From Nocardioides seonyuensis (GTDB lineage: Bacteria > Actinomycetota > Actinomycetes > Propionibacteriales > Nocardioidaceae), in assembly GCF_004683965.1 (NCBI RefSeq), contig NZ_CP038436.1, positions 248,001 to 312,000 on the forward strand: a stretch of 64,000 bases of DNA. Reading direction: 5' to 3'. Position 1 is the first letter of the stretch. The number at the start of each line of letters is the position of its first letter. Shown here one piece after another: positions 25,466 through 36,480 of this stretch. A program made the position numbers and the translations under genes. A model generated the notes under the pieces. That model was given only the letters and a program-made list of their open reading frames with translations. It had not been told where the DNA came from and did not search any database.

Positions 25466-26908
25466 ATGAGTCGCACCATCACCGCTGCCAGGGTGGCCAC
25501 ACTGGTGGGTCCCCTGACTGCCGCGGAACGACCTCTCTACCTCGAGCTCGCCGAACGGCTGCGGCTCCTCGTGGGCGAGGGCCGCATCCCGGCTGCGACG
25601 CGGCTGCCCAGCGAGCGCGAGCTGACGACGGCTCTCGCCGTGAGCCGCACGACCGTGACGCGCGCCTACGCCGAGCTTCGCGAGCGCGACTACGCCGAGT
25701 CGCGCCGCGGGTCGGGCACGGTCACCCGCCTTCCACTGAGGCCGCAGACGGTCCTGGACCGGGTCTTCGCACCGTGGACGCAGGACGACGACGTCATCGA
25801 CCTCAACTGCGCGGCCCCCAGCGCCCCGAGCGGTGTGGGCGCCGCGTTCGAGGCAGCAGTCACCGAGCTGCCGGCCTACCTCTCCAGCCACGGCTACTAC
25901 CCGGCCGGGCTCCCCCGGCTCCAAGAGGCCATTGCCGGGCTGTACGACGAGCGCGGGCTGCCGACCGCCCCCGAGCAGGTCATGGTCACTGCCGGGGCGC
26001 TCGGCGGCGCGGCGATCGTCGCCCAGGCGCTCACCGCCCCGGGCGACCGGGTCGTCGTCGAGGACCCCGTCTACCCCAACGCCACCCAGGCGCTCTCGCA
26101 CCGCAGCGCAAGACTCGTGCCCGCACCGGTCGACCCCGAGGGCTGGGACCTGGAGGCCACGGCGGCGATCGTCCGACAGGCGGCGCCTCGACTGGCCTAC
26201 CTGATCCCCGACTTCCAGAACCCCACCGGACACGTCATGAGCGAGTCCCAGCGGGAGGAGTACGCCGCCTCCCTCCGGCGTGCCCGCGCGGTCCCCGTGG
26301 TCGACGAGGCGCACCAGGCGCTGGCCCTCGACGGACAGGCCATGCCCGCACCCTTCGCCGCGCACGCTCCCTCCGCGGTCACCATCGGCAGCGCCAGCAA
26401 GCAGTTCTGGGGAGGGCTGCGCCTCGGGTGGCTGCGCGCGCCCGAGGAGATGATGCCGACGCTCTTGCACGCCCGCATGAGCCTCGACCTCGGCGCCCCG
26501 CTGGTCGACCAGCTCGCGCTCGTGCACCTGATCGAGCACCGGCACGAGGTCTGGGCAGCCAACCGCGCCAGGCTGCGCGACCAGCGTGACGCCCTCCTCG
26601 GGGCGCTGGCCGACCGCCTGCCGGAGTGGCGGTTCCACCGACCCAGCGGAGGCCTCGCCGTGTGGTGCGAGCTGCCGCAGCCTCGGGCCAGCTCGCTGGT
26701 GGTCGAGGCCGAGCGACGCGGTGTGGTCGTCGCGGCAGGTCGCGTGTTCGCCGTCGAGGGCGGGCTGGAGCACTTCGTGCGGATCCCGTGGACGAGGCCG
26801 GCGGAGGAGCTCGAGGTCGCGGTCGACAGGCTCGCCCACGCCTGGGCCAGTGTCGGGAGCGGCCGGGTCGGCGACGGCGAAGGAGCCGGGCGACTCACCG
26901 TCGCCTGA
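25466..26908 (+). CDS. MocR-family (YczR-like) transcription regulator
   Basis: 480 residues. An N-terminal GntR winged helix (RLPSERELTTALAVSRTTVTRAYAELRERDYAESRRGSG) is joined to a class I aminotransferase-like domain with YPAGLPRLQEAIAGLYDERGLPT, DFQNPTGHVMS and the PLP Lys in IGSASKQFWGGLRLGW. Such regulators sense PLP or an amino-acid adduct. The divergent yczE-like gene is the probable target. ATG 25466 follows GGGAGAG. Confidence 0.93.
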   Translation: MSRTITAARVATLVGPLTAAERPLYLELAERLRLLVGEGRIPAATRLPSERELTTALAVSRTTVTRAYAELRERDYAESRRGSGTVTRLPLRPQTVLDRVFAPWTQDDDVIDLNCAAPSAPSGVGAAFEAAVTELPAYLSSHGYYPAGLPRLQEAIAGLYDERGLPTAPEQVMVTAGALGGAAIVAQALTAPGDRVVVEDPVYPNATQALSHRSARLVPAPVDPEGWDLEATAAIVRQAAPRLAYLIPDFQNPTGHVMSESQREEYAASLRRARAVPVVDEAHQALALDGQAMPAPFAAHAPSAVTIGSASKQFWGGLRLGWLRAPEEMMPTLLHARMSLDLGAPLVDQLALVHLIEHRHEVWAANRARLRDQRDALLGALADRLPEWRFHRPSGGLAVWCELPQPRASSLVVEAERRGVVVAAGRVFAVEGGLEHFVRIPWTRPAEELEVAVDRLAHAWASVGSGRVGDGEGAGRLTVA

Positions 26909-26912
26909 GGGG

Positions 26913-28514
26913 TCAGTCGAGGTCGACCGCGCGCACCGAGGACGCCTCGATGGCAGCCTCGATCTCGGCCAGGGTCTCGGCCGGGATGGCCGAGTCGACA
27001 GACAGCGCCACCAGGGCCTGGCCGCCCTGCTCGTCGCGGGAGACCTGCATGCCGGCGATGTTGACCGAGGCCGCGCCGAGGATCCCGCCGACGGTCCCGA
27101 CCATGCCGGGACGATCGGCGTAGGCGAAGAACGCGAGGTGCTCGGTCGGCTCGATGTCGACAGCGAACCCGTTGACCTCGACGAGCCGCTCCTTCTGGGC
27201 GATGCCCACCAGGGTGCCGCTGACCGAGACCTGCGAACCGTCGGCGAGCGTGCCCCGCAGGGTGATCAGGTTGCGGTGGTCGGGGCTCTCGGTCTCGGTG
27301 ACGAGGCGGACCTCGGTGCCGCGCTCGGCCGCGAGCAGCGGCGCGTTCACGTAGGAGACCTGGTCCTCGACGATGTCGGAGAAGACGCCCTTGAGCGCAG
27401 CCAGCTCGAGCACCTTGACGTCGTACTCGGTGATCTCGCCGCGCACCTCGACGTCGAGGGCGCTCGCGACCTCGCCCGCCAGCGCGGTGAAGACGCGGCC
27501 GAGCTTCTCGGTGAGCGGGATGCCGGGACGCACGTCCTCGGCGATGACCCCGCCCTGGACGTTGACGGCGTCGGGAACGAGCTCGCCCGACAGCGCGAGG
27601 CGCACGGACCTGGCGACAGCCACCCCGGCCTTCTCCTGGGCCTCGTCGGTGGAGGCGCCGAGGTGAGGGGTGGCCACGACGTTGTCGAGCTCGAAGAGCG
27701 GGCTGTCGGTGCACGGCTCCTGGGCGAATACGTCGAGCCCGGCCGCAGCGATCTGGCCCGTCTTGAGCGCGTCGTAGAGCGCGGCCTCGTCCACGATGCC
27801 GCCGCGGGCGGCGTTCACGAGCACCAGGCTCTGCTTGGCCCGGGCGAGCTGCTCGGCTCCGATCAGCCCCACGGTCTCGGGCGTCTTGGGCAGGTGGACG
27901 CTCATGAAGTCGGACTCGGCGAGGAGGGTGTCGAGATCGACGAGGCGCACGCCCATCTGGGCGGCGCGGCCGGCCTGGACGTAGGGGTCGAACGCGATGA
28001 CCTTCATGCCGAAGGCGGAGAGCCGCTGCGCGACGAGCACGCCGATCCGGCCCAGACCGACGATGCCGACGGTCTTCTCGTAGAGCTCGATGCCGGTGTA
28101 CTTGGAGCGCTTCCACTCACCGTTGCGGAGCGCGGCGTGGGCCGGGGAGACGTGGCGCGCGGCAGCGAGCATCAGCGCGACGGCGAGCTCGGCGGCGCTC
28201 ACGATGTTGGAGGTGGGCGCGTTGACGACCATGACACCGGCCTGGGTCGCAGCCTTCACGTCGACGTTGTCGAGACCGACACCCGCCCGGGCCACGACGT
28301 TGAGCCGCTTCGCGGCGGCGAGCGCCTCGGCGTCGACCTTGGTGGCCGAGCGGACCAGGATCGCGTCGACGTCGGCGATCGCAGGGATCAGCTCGGCACG
28401 ATCGGCACCGTTGCAGTGCCGGATCTCGAAGTCGGGGCCGAGGGCCTCGATCGTGGCCGGGCTCAGCTCTTCGGCGATGAGTACGACGGGCTTGGCCTGG
28501 GTGGATGTCGTCAC
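26913..28514 (-). CDS. serA: D-3-phosphoglycerate dehydrogenase
   Basis: 533 residues, type I enzyme like that of M. tuberculosis: substrate and NAD domains (GLGRIGVLVAQRL, FMSVHLPKTPETVGLIG), then an intervening ASB domain and a C-terminal ACT domain (HLAFFAYADRPGMVGTVGGILG) that confers serine feedback. GTG 28514 was preferred over ATG 28547 because GAGGAAAA lies 5 bases upstream and VTTSTQAKPVVLIAEELSP aligns with family N-termini. TAGACT at 28574-28579 (minus strand) is a plausible -10 box. Confidence 0.95.
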   Translation of the reverse strand: MTTSTQAKPVVLIAEELSPATIEALGPDFEIRHCNGADRAELIPAIADVDAILVRSATKVDAEALAAAKRLNVVARAGVGLDNVDVKAATQAGVMVVNAPTSNIVSAAELAVALMLAAARHVSPAHAALRNGEWKRSKYTGIELYEKTVGIVGLGRIGVLVAQRLSAFGMKVIAFDPYVQAGRAAQMGVRLVDLDTLLAESDFMSVHLPKTPETVGLIGAEQLARAKQSLVLVNAARGGIVDEAALYDALKTGQIAAAGLDVFAQEPCTDSPLFELDNVVATPHLGASTDEAQEKAGVAVARSVRLALSGELVPDAVNVQGGVIAEDVRPGIPLTEKLGRVFTALAGEVASALDVEVRGEITEYDVKVLELAALKGVFSDIVEDQVSYVNAPLLAAERGTEVRLVTETESPDHRNLITLRGTLADGSQVSVSGTLVGIAQKERLVEVNGFAVDIEPTEHLAFFAYADRPGMVGTVGGILGAASVNIAGMQVSRDEQGGQALVALSVDSAIPAETLAEIEAAIEASSVRAVDLD

Positions 28515-28592
28515 AGCGTTTTCCTCGTCAGGAATCGGTCGGGTCATGGACCGCACGACGCTGTGCGGTCGCCAGTCTAACGGCCGTGCCGC

Positions 28593-29309
28593 TCAGACCG
28601 CGCACCCGTCCGGTCCGCAGGCAGCGTCGTGATCGCCCGAGCCCGCGACCATCTCGACGTGAGGGTGCGACTCCGACCAGGCACGGTCGAGCACCTGCGT
28701 GAACACCTCGACAGGTTGCGCGCCCGAGACGCCGTACTTCTGGTCGACGACGAAGAACGGCACGCCTGTGGCGCCGTACTGGCGCGCACGTTCGGCGTCG
28801 GCCCACACGTCGTCGTTGAACTCAGAGCCGGCCAGGACCTCATCGACCCGGGCGGGATCGAGCCCGGCCTCGACACCGACCTTCCGGAGGACCGCGTGGT
28901 CGGCGAGATTGCGCGCCCGGACGAAGTAGGCGTCGAGCAGGGCCTCCTTGACCTTGCCCTGCAGCTCGGCCCCACCTTGCTCGTGGCCGAGGTGGATCAG
29001 GCGGTGGGCGTCGACAGTGTTGAGGTGGAGGGTCTCGGAGAGCCGGTAGACCAGGCCCTCCTCGGCCGCCACGGCCTCGACCCGGTCCTGCATCTGACGG
29101 GCGCCCTCGGCGCTCTGGCCGTACTTGCGGGCGAGCATCGCGCTCGTCGGCTCCGTCGGCTCGGTCGGGGCCGCCGGGTCGAGCTGGTAGGAGCGCCACA
29201 CCACCTCGACGGCCTCGCGGTGCTCGAAGCTCTCCAGGGCCCGCTCGAGGCGGCGCTTGCCGATGTAGCACCAGGGGCAGACGACGTCGGACCAGATCTC
29301 GATCAGCAT
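28593..29309 (-). CDS. DsbA-family (FrnE-like) oxidoreductase
   Basis: 238 residues, thioredoxin fold with an inserted helical domain. The active site is CPWC at residues 11-14 and the cis-Pro loop is ATGVPFFVVDQKYGVSGAQP. The tail ends ACGPDGCAV, an extra Cys pair seen in actinobacterial relatives. There is no signal peptide, so it is cytosolic; FrnE-like proteins act as disulfide isomerases or dehydrogenases. It lies upstream of serA on the same strand, with a promoter-like hexamer between them. Confidence 0.92.
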   Translation of the reverse strand: MLIEIWSDVVCPWCYIGKRRLERALESFEHREAVEVVWRSYQLDPAAPTEPTEPTSAMLARKYGQSAEGARQMQDRVEAVAAEEGLVYRLSETLHLNTVDAHRLIHLGHEQGGAELQGKVKEALLDAYFVRARNLADHAVLRKVGVEAGLDPARVDEVLAGSEFNDDVWADAERARQYGATGVPFFVVDQKYGVSGAQPVEVFTQVLDRAWSESHPHVEMVAGSGDHDAACGPDGCAV

Positions 29310-29357
29310 GTCGGCCCCAACGCCGCGCCCCGGGGTGGTTGTTCCCTCAACCAGGTC

Positions 29358-30881
29358 TCAGGCCCCGGTCTCCTGCCCTCGCACCTTGGCACGCCGGGCG
29401 AGCAGGGTGACGACGAACGAGAGCACCAGGGCGAGCAGCACGCCGAGGTTGGCGTAGGCCCAGTTGCCCTCCCAGTAGGGGCCCGCCGGGTCGTCGACGT
29501 AGGTGCCCAGCCCGAAGGGCGAGATCAGGAAGCCCTGCCAGTTGTTCCACGCGGCGTCCGCTGCGAAGTTGTTGACCACGAGCCCCCAGCCCAGCACTGA
29601 CGCGACGACCATGGTCCCGATCGAGACCCAGTCGAAGGAGCCGTAGCGGCCGCTCGCGTCGAACAGCGCGGCGTCGTCGTAGTCACGCTTGCGCAGGGCG
29701 ATGTCGGCGATCATGATGCCGGCCCACGCGGCGAGCGGGACGCCGAGGGTGATCAGGAAGCTCTGGAACGGGCCGAGGAAGTCCTCGGCGAAGAACACCA
29801 CCCAGATCGTGCCGAGGGTGAGGATCATGCCGTCGACGAAGGCCGCCGCCGGACGCGGGATGCGCACGCCCAGCGAGAGCAGCGTCAGGCCCGAGGAGTA
29901 GATGCCGAGCACGGCACCACTGACGAGCGCGAGGATCGCGGCGAGCAGGAAGGGCACGAGGAACCAGGTCGGCAGGAGGGTGCCGAGCGTCCCGATGGGG
30001 TCGTCCACGATGCCGGCGGACAGGTCGGGTGACGAGCCGGCGAGCAGGAGGCCGAAGAGGACCAGGAGCACAGGGGCGATCGCCCCGCCGAAGGTGTTCC
30101 AGCCCACGATGGCAGCCCCCAGCGAGGACCTCTTCTGGTAGCGCGACCAGTCGGCCGCGATGTTGATCCACCCGAGGCCGAAGCCTGTCATCAGCATCAC
30201 GAGCGCACCGACCATCTGCTGGGCGCTGCCGTCGGGGATCGACGAGATCTGCGACCAGCGCACCTCGTCCAGGGTGAGCGCGACGTAGACGAGGGTGGCG
30301 ATGCCGGTGATCCAGGTGAGCCACGACTGCATCTTCATGATCACGTGGTAGCCCGCCACGCTCGCCGAGACGATGAGCGCGGCCACGACGACGGTGGCGA
30401 CGACCTTGGTCGTCGTGCCTGCCGCCCATCCCAGCTGGTCGAAGATCGTGGCCGTGGCCAGCACGGCCAGGATCGCCAGGAACGTCTCCCAGCCGATCGA
30501 GACCAGCCACGACACGACCCCGGGCACCTTCTGCCCGTTGACGCCGAACGCCGCCCTGCTCAGCACCATCGTGGGCGCCGAGCCCCGCTTGCCGGCGATC
30601 GCGATCACGCCGCAGAGGGCGAACGAGAACACCACGCCGACCACCGTGACGAGGGCCGCCTGCCAGAAGGAGATGCCGAAGCCCAGGACGAACGAGCCGT
30701 AGCTGATGCCGAACACCGAGACGTTGGCTGCGAACCACGGCCAGAAGAGGTCCGACGGCTTTGCCGTGCGGTCGGCCTCGTCGATGATCTCGATGCCGGT
30801 CTGCTCGACCCCGAGGCGACGGGTGCGGTCCAGCCCCGAGCCGCCGGCGGGGTCGGGTCCCTTGGTCCATGTGTCGCTCAT
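29358..30881 (-). CDS. NCS1-family nucleobase/cation symporter
   Basis: 507 residues, about 12 membrane helices. VEQTGIEIIDEADRTAKPSDLFWPWFAANVSV is the NCS1 N-terminal signature, with the substrate/Na site near SFVLGFGISFWQA and GFGLGWINIAADWSRYQ. The family takes up cytosine, purines, allantoin or hydantoins. No catabolic gene is adjacent to indicate the substrate; the sequence is closest in feel to cytosine/purine permeases. ATG 30881 fits the family start. Confidence 0.88.
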   Translation of the reverse strand: MSDTWTKGPDPAGGSGLDRTRRLGVEQTGIEIIDEADRTAKPSDLFWPWFAANVSVFGISYGSFVLGFGISFWQAALVTVVGVVFSFALCGVIAIAGKRGSAPTMVLSRAAFGVNGQKVPGVVSWLVSIGWETFLAILAVLATATIFDQLGWAAGTTTKVVATVVVAALIVSASVAGYHVIMKMQSWLTWITGIATLVYVALTLDEVRWSQISSIPDGSAQQMVGALVMLMTGFGLGWINIAADWSRYQKRSSLGAAIVGWNTFGGAIAPVLLVLFGLLLAGSSPDLSAGIVDDPIGTLGTLLPTWFLVPFLLAAILALVSGAVLGIYSSGLTLLSLGVRIPRPAAAFVDGMILTLGTIWVVFFAEDFLGPFQSFLITLGVPLAAWAGIMIADIALRKRDYDDAALFDASGRYGSFDWVSIGTMVVASVLGWGLVVNNFAADAAWNNWQGFLISPFGLGTYVDDPAGPYWEGNWAYANLGVLLALVLSFVVTLLARRAKVRGQETGA

Positions 30882-31062
30882 GCCCAGCATCCTTCCCGAC
30901 GAACCAGCCGGGCGCCATCCGGGCCTGTGCCCGCGCCTCGGTGTGGCTCGCACCCTGACGCCGGCACCCCCTCGGCTCAGGGTCGGGCGGGGGTCGCCTG
31001 GGGGCGGAGTCGGGGACCGCACCCGATGCGCGACCGTCCCCGTCGCGGCGAGGGTTGGGCCC

Positions 31063-31962
31063 ATGATCACAGTTGACTCACTGACCCGGAGGTACGCCGG
31101 CTTCACCGCCGTCGACGACGTCTCCTTCACCGCCCAGCCCGGCCGCGTGACCGGGTTCCTCGGTCCCAACGGGGCCGGCAAGTCCACCACGATGCGAGTC
31201 ATGGTCGGTCTCACCGTTCCGAGCGCCGGCTCGGCCACCATCGACGGCGTCAACTTCGCCGACCTGCCCAACCCCGGGCTCGAGGTCGGCGTCCTCCTCG
31301 ACGCCTCCGCGCAGCACGCCGGTCGTACGGGACGGGAGATCCTCACGGTCGCCGCCGACACGATGGGGCTCCCGCGCAAGCGGGTCGACGAGATGCTCGA
31401 CCTCGTCAGCCTGACCCCGGGCGAGGCCAAGCGCCGCGTGCGCAACTACTCGCTCGGCATGCGCCAGCGCCTCGGCATCGCCACCGCCCTCCTGGGCGAC
31501 CCACGGGTGCTGATCCTCGACGAGCCTGCGAACGGCCTCGACCCGGCCGGCATCCGCTGGATGCGCGACCTGCTCCGCGGGTACGCCGACAAGGGCGGCA
31601 CCGTGCTGCTCTCGTCGCACCTGCTGCACGAGATCGAGGTCATCGCCGACGACCTGGTCGTCATCGGCAACGGCAAGATCGTGGCGTCGGGCACCAAGGA
31701 CGAGCTGCTCGCCGCGGCCGGCACCCTGGCCCGCAGCGCTACGCCTCGGGACCTGGCGCACGCCCTCGAGCTGGCCGGGATCCCCAGCACGCTCGCCGGC
31801 GACGGGTCGGTCCGCACGGACGCTGACCCCTCCCACGTCGGTGCGGTGGCCCTGGCCGCCGGCATCGCCCTCACCGAGCTCCGGTCCGCCGAGGGCGCGG
31901 GACTCGAAGACATGTTCCTGTCGCTCACTGCCGACACCCAACGAGAAGGAGTAGCGGCATGA
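31063..31962 (+). CDS. ABC transporter ATP-binding protein
   Basis: 299 residues. Walker A is GPNGAGKSTTM, the signature is YSLGMRQRLG, Walker B is VLILDEPANGLDP and the switch is SSHLLHE. After residue 215 comes a regulatory tail of the ABC-2 exporter type. It overlaps the permease gene by 4 bp (ATGA). The pair is an ABC-2 exporter half of unknown substrate, close to the bacitracin/lantibiotic-immunity group. Confidence 0.93.
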   Translation: MITVDSLTRRYAGFTAVDDVSFTAQPGRVTGFLGPNGAGKSTTMRVMVGLTVPSAGSATIDGVNFADLPNPGLEVGVLLDASAQHAGRTGREILTVAADTMGLPRKRVDEMLDLVSLTPGEAKRRVRNYSLGMRQRLGIATALLGDPRVLILDEPANGLDPAGIRWMRDLLRGYADKGGTVLLSSHLLHEIEVIADDLVVIGNGKIVASGTKDELLAAAGTLARSATPRDLAHALELAGIPSTLAGDGSVRTDADPSHVGAVALAAGIALTELRSAEGAGLEDMFLSLTADTQREGVAA

Positions 31963-32771
31963 CCGCCACGACCACCATCCCCGACACCGCGACGGTCGCC
32001 CCCAGTCGTCGTACGACACGCACGATCCCGACCACCCGCCTGGTCAAGGTCGAGCTCCGCAAGATGTTCAACACCCGCTCGGGCTTCTGGATGCTCATCA
32101 GCATCGGGGCGCTCTCCCTGCTCGCGACAGCGGCGACCATCGTCTTCGCCCCCGACGAGGAGATCACCTACGAGGCCTTTGCGACCGCGATCGGCTTCCC
32201 CATGTCGGTGATCCTGCCGATGATCGCGATCCTGGCCGTCACGAGCGAGTGGAGCCAGCGCAGCGGGCTCACCACGTTCACGCTCGTGCCGGGCCGGGCC
32301 CGGGTGATCGGTGCCAAGGCGATCGCCACCTTCCTGGTCGGCGTGGTCTCCATGGCCGTCGCGTTCGCCGTCGGTGCCCTCGGCAACCTGGTGGGCTCCG
32401 CGCTCGCCGGCGTCGACACGGTCTGGAACATCTCGCTGGCGACCGCACCCCAGATCGTCCTGGGCAACCTGGTCGGCATGGCCATCGGCTTCACCCTCGG
32501 CGTCGTGCTCCGGAGCTCCGCGGCCGCGATCGTCGGCTACTTCGTGGTCTCGCTGGTCCTGCCCGGCATCCTCGCGCTGCTCGCCTCGGTGCGCGCCTGG
32601 TTCGCCGACCTGCAGCCGTGGATCGACTGGAACCACACGCAGGTGGAGCTCTTCGGGGGCAACACCGACACCGCCAGGGAGTGGGCGATGCTCGGCTCGA
32701 CCACCGCCATCTGGATCGTGCTGCCGCTGGTCGTCGGGCTGCTCTTCCTCCGCCGCTCCGAGGTGAAGTGA
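31959..32771 (+). CDS. ABC-2 type transporter permease
   Basis: 270 residues. A soluble N-terminus leads to KVELRKMFNTRSGFWMLI, typical of ABC-2 permeases, followed by six hydrophobic segments (43-65, 80-97, 117-145, 160-182, 190-210, 243-262) and the cytosolic end LRRSEVK. Translationally coupled to the ATPase gene. A perfect 19-bp hairpin follows 27 bp downstream. Confidence 0.9.
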   Translation: MTATTTIPDTATVAPSRRTTRTIPTTRLVKVELRKMFNTRSGFWMLISIGALSLLATAATIVFAPDEEITYEAFATAIGFPMSVILPMIAILAVTSEWSQRSGLTTFTLVPGRARVIGAKAIATFLVGVVSMAVAFAVGALGNLVGSALAGVDTVWNISLATAPQIVLGNLVGMAIGFTLGVVLRSSAAAIVGYFVVSLVLPGILALLASVRAWFADLQPWIDWNHTQVELFGGNTDTAREWAMLGSTTAIWIVLPLVVGLLFLRRSEVK

Positions 32772-32798
32772 GCGGGCGGGCACAGGCACCGTCGACGC

Positions 32799-32839
32799 AC
32801 TGACCGGGCACGAGCTCCCAGAGCTCGTGCCCGGTCAGT
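32799..32839. terminator. Bidirectional terminator between ABC permease and ilvC
   Basis: ACTGACCGGGCACGAGCTC, the loop CCA, then its exact complement: a perfect 19-bp stem between two convergent genes. No T-tract follows on either strand, which is common for terminators in high-GC Actinobacteria. It protects both transcripts from read-through. Confidence 0.85.
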
Positions 32840-32867
32840 GGCATGCATTGCCCGGTCGGAGGACGCG

Positions 32868-33893
<1,026 letters not shown>

Positions 33894-33930
33894 TGGGGGC
33901 TCTCCTTCGGGTTGGGGTGGTGGGTTGCTT

Positions 33931-34473
33931 CTAGAGGTTGAGGGCGGCGGGCGCCGGCACGGGGACCGGTCGGAGGCTGCGCTCGCTGACGGAGCGGGAC
34001 CCGCGGCCGATCGCGACCATGCCCGACTGCACGAGCTCGCGGATGCCGAAGGGCTCCAGGACGCGCAGCAGGTCGGACAGCTTGTCGGAGTTGCCGACCG
34101 CCTGGATGGTGATGGCGTCCGGGGCGACGTCGACGACCTTGGCGCGGAAGAGCTGGACGGCGTCGAGCACGGCACCCCGCGAGGACGCCTCGGCACGGAC
34201 CTTGACCAGCAGCAGCTCGCGGCTGATCGACGACGGCCCGTCGAGCTCGACGATCTTGAGGACCTCGACCAGCTTGTTGAGCTGCTTGGTGACCTGCTCG
34301 AGCGGGGACTCCTCGACGTTGACCACGATGGTCATCCGGGACACCTCGGGATGCTCGGTCGGGCCGACCGCGAGGCTGTCGATGTTGAAGCCGCGACGGG
34401 AGAAGAGGCTCGCGATCCGGGCCAGGACGCCCGGCTTGTTCTCGACGAGGACGGACAGGGTGTGCTTGGACAT
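33931..34473 (-). CDS. ilvN: Acetolactate synthase small (regulatory) subunit
   Basis: 180 residues. An N-terminal ACT domain ([31 protein letters not shown]) is followed by the second ferredoxin-like domain ([17 protein letters not shown], then [18 protein letters not shown]). It binds valine and modulates IlvB. It starts 7 bp after ilvB stops, on the same transcript. Confidence 0.97.
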   Translation of the reverse strand: MSKHTLSVLVENKPGVLARIASLFSRRGFNIDSLAVGPTEHPEVSRMTIVVNVEESPLEQVTKQLNKLVEVLKIVELDGPSSISRELLLVKVRAEASSRGAVLDAVQLFRAKVVDVAPDAITIQAVGNSDKLSDLLRVLEPFGIRELVQSGMVAIGRGSRSVSERSLRPVPVPAPAALNL

Positions 34474-34480
34474 CAGTTCC

Positions 34481-36223
34481 TCACAGGTCGTTCTCGTCGA
34501 AGTCGGGAGCCAGGTCGCGGGCGTACTTGATCTCGTCGTTGCTGGTGCCGGCGGCGACCATCGGCCACACCATCGCGTCGCGGTGGACACGGAAGTCCAC
34601 CACGACCGGCTGGTCATCGATCGCCATAGCCTTCTCGATGGTGGCGTCGACGTCGGCCGGCGAGTCGCATGCCAGGCCCACGCAGCCGTAGGCCTCGGCG
34701 AGCTTGACGAAGTCGGGGATGCGCTTGCTGTGGAGGTCGGTGTTGGAGTAGCGCTCGTTGTAGAACAGCGTCTGCCACTGGCGCACCATGCCGAGCGACT
34801 CGTTGTTGATGATCGCGACCTTGATCGGGATGTCGTTGATCGCGCAGGTGGCGAGCTCCTGGTTGGTCATCTGGAAGCAGCCGTCACCGTCGATGGCCCA
34901 CACGGTCGAGTCGGGCATGCCGACCTTGGCGCCCATCGCGGCGGGAACGGCGTAGCCCATCGTGCCGAGGCCGCCGGAGTTGATCCACGTGTTGGGTCGC
35001 TCGTAGCCGACGAAGTGCGCCGCCCACATCTGGTGCTGACCCACGCCGGCGCAGTAGATCGCCTCCGGGCCGGCGATGGCGCCGAGCCGCTCCAGGACGT
35101 GCTGGGGAGCGAGCGCGCCGCCGGGCGGGGTGTCGTACCCCAACGGGTAGCGCTGCTTGACGCCCGCGAGGAAGGCGACCCACGCCTCGTAGTCGCCCTG
35201 CTCGCCGGTCTCGCGCAGGAGCGTCAGCAGGTCGGCGATGACCTCCTTGCAGTCCCCCACGATCGGCACGTCGACGTGGCGGTTCTTGCCGATCTCGGCC
35301 GGGTCGATGTCGGCGTGGATGACCTGGGCGTGGGGCGCGAAGGAGTCGAGGTTGCCGGTGACCCGGTCGTCGAAGCGCGCGCCGAGGCTGATGATGAGGT
35401 CGCTCTTCTGCAGGCCGGCGACCGCAGCCACCGTGCCGTGCATGCCGGGCATGCCGAGGTGCTGCGGGTGGCTGTCGGGGAACGCGCCGCGCGCCATGAG
35501 GGTGGTCACCACGGGGATCCCGGTGAGCGCCGCGAGCTCGGCGAGCTCACGGGAGGCGCCCGCCCGGATCACACCGCCGCCGACATAGAGCACCGGGCGG
35601 CGCGACTCGGTGATCAGCCGCGCGGCCTCCTTGATCTGCTTGGCGTGGGGCTTGGTCACCGGGCGGTAGCCGGGCAGCTGCAGCTCGGTCGGCCACTCGA
35701 AGGAGGTGAGCGCCTGGAGGGCGGACTTGGCGACGTCGACCAGCACCGGGCCGGGGCGACCCGTCGAGGCGAGGTGGAAGGCCTCGGCGATGGTGCGCGG
35801 GATCTCGGCAGGGTCGGTGACCAGGAAGCCGTGCTTGGTGATCGGCATCGTGATGCCGCGGATGTCCGCCTCCTGGAAGGCGTCGGTCCCGATCATCGAC
35901 GCGCCGACCTGGCCGGTGACGGCGACCATCGGGACGGAGTCCATGTGGGCGTCGGCCAGCGGCGTCACCAGGTTGGTCGCACCCGGGCCGGAGGTGGCCA
36001 TGCAGACGCCCACCTTGCCGGTGGCGGCGGCGTAGCCCTGGGCTGCGTGGCCGGCGCCCTGCTCGTGGCGCACGAGGATGTGCCGGATGCGCTGGGAGTC
36101 CATCAACGGGTCGTAGGCCGGAAGGATCGCGCCGCCCGGGATGCCGAAGATGTCGGTGACGCCGACGGCCTCCAGCGAGGTGATCAGGCTCTGCGCTCCT
36201 GTGACCTGCCCGTGCTGCGTCAT
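34481..36223 (-). CDS. ilvB: Acetolactate synthase large (catalytic) subunit
   Basis: 580 residues. ThDP enzyme: catalytic Glu in [20 protein letters not shown]/middle domain near [17 protein letters not shown], and the ThDP-binding [34 protein letters not shown]. It condenses pyruvate with pyruvate or 2-ketobutyrate. A BCAA leader peptide and a terminator precede it, so expression is probably attenuated. Confidence 0.97.
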   Translation of the reverse strand: MTQHGQVTGAQSLITSLEAVGVTDIFGIPGGAILPAYDPLMDSQRIRHILVRHEQGAGHAAQGYAAATGKVGVCMATSGPGATNLVTPLADAHMDSVPMVAVTGQVGASMIGTDAFQEADIRGITMPITKHGFLVTDPAEIPRTIAEAFHLASTGRPGPVLVDVAKSALQALTSFEWPTELQLPGYRPVTKPHAKQIKEAARLITESRRPVLYVGGGVIRAGASRELAELAALTGIPVVTTLMARGAFPDSHPQHLGMPGMHGTVAAVAGLQKSDLIISLGARFDDRVTGNLDSFAPHAQVIHADIDPAEIGKNRHVDVPIVGDCKEVIADLLTLLRETGEQGDYEAWVAFLAGVKQRYPLGYDTPPGGALAPQHVLERLGAIAGPEAIYCAGVGQHQMWAAHFVGYERPNTWINSGGLGTMGYAVPAAMGAKVGMPDSTVWAIDGDGCFQMTNQELATCAINDIPIKVAIINNESLGMVRQWQTLFYNERYSNTDLHSKRIPDFVKLAEAYGCVGLACDSPADVDATIEKAMAIDDQPVVVDFRVHRDAMVWPMVAAGTSNDEIKYARDLAPDFDENDL

Positions 36224-36279
36224 GACTTCCTCAACCTCGTCCTTCGAGCCAGTGCCGACTGCGATCTGGTGCTGCCCAA

Positions 36280-36315
36280 CAAAAAACCCCTCGGCCCGGG
36301 TGGGCGACGAGGGGT
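36280..36315 (-). terminator. Intrinsic terminator (attenuator) in the ilvB leader
   Basis: On the minus strand ACCCCTCG pairs with CGAGGGGT across a 14-base loop, followed by TTTTTT. It lies 28 bases after the leader peptide stop and about 58 bases before the ilvB ATG. The complete U-tail indicates conditional termination. Confidence 0.85.
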
Positions 36316-36343
36316 GACGCGTGTGCGCTCGGTCCGGTGGACC

Positions 36344-36385
36344 TCAGCTCACGCGTCGCGTGCGTACAAGAATGAACTCGCGCAT
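36344..36385 (-). CDS. ilvB leader peptide (MREFILVRTRRVS)
   Basis: A 13-codon ORF: M-R-E-F-I-L-V-R-T-R-R-V-S, with consecutive Ile-Leu-Val codons, then a U-tailed hairpin and ilvB. It resembles the known Streptomyces ilvB leader, which also has adjacent Ile-Leu-Val. TTGACG, 17 bases and GACGGT end 6 bases before ATG, and no ribosome site is present, suggesting a leaderless start (inference). Ribosome stalling at Ile-Leu-Val would relieve termination. Confidence 0.8.
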   Translation of the reverse strand: MREFILVRTRRVS

Positions 36386-36480
36386 GAGACAACCGTCGCC
36401 GCCGGGCTCGCCAGCGTCAAGTCAGTGTGTCACGCGTCCCACTATTTGGTACGCCGGTCTCGCGATGTGTCCCATCCCGC

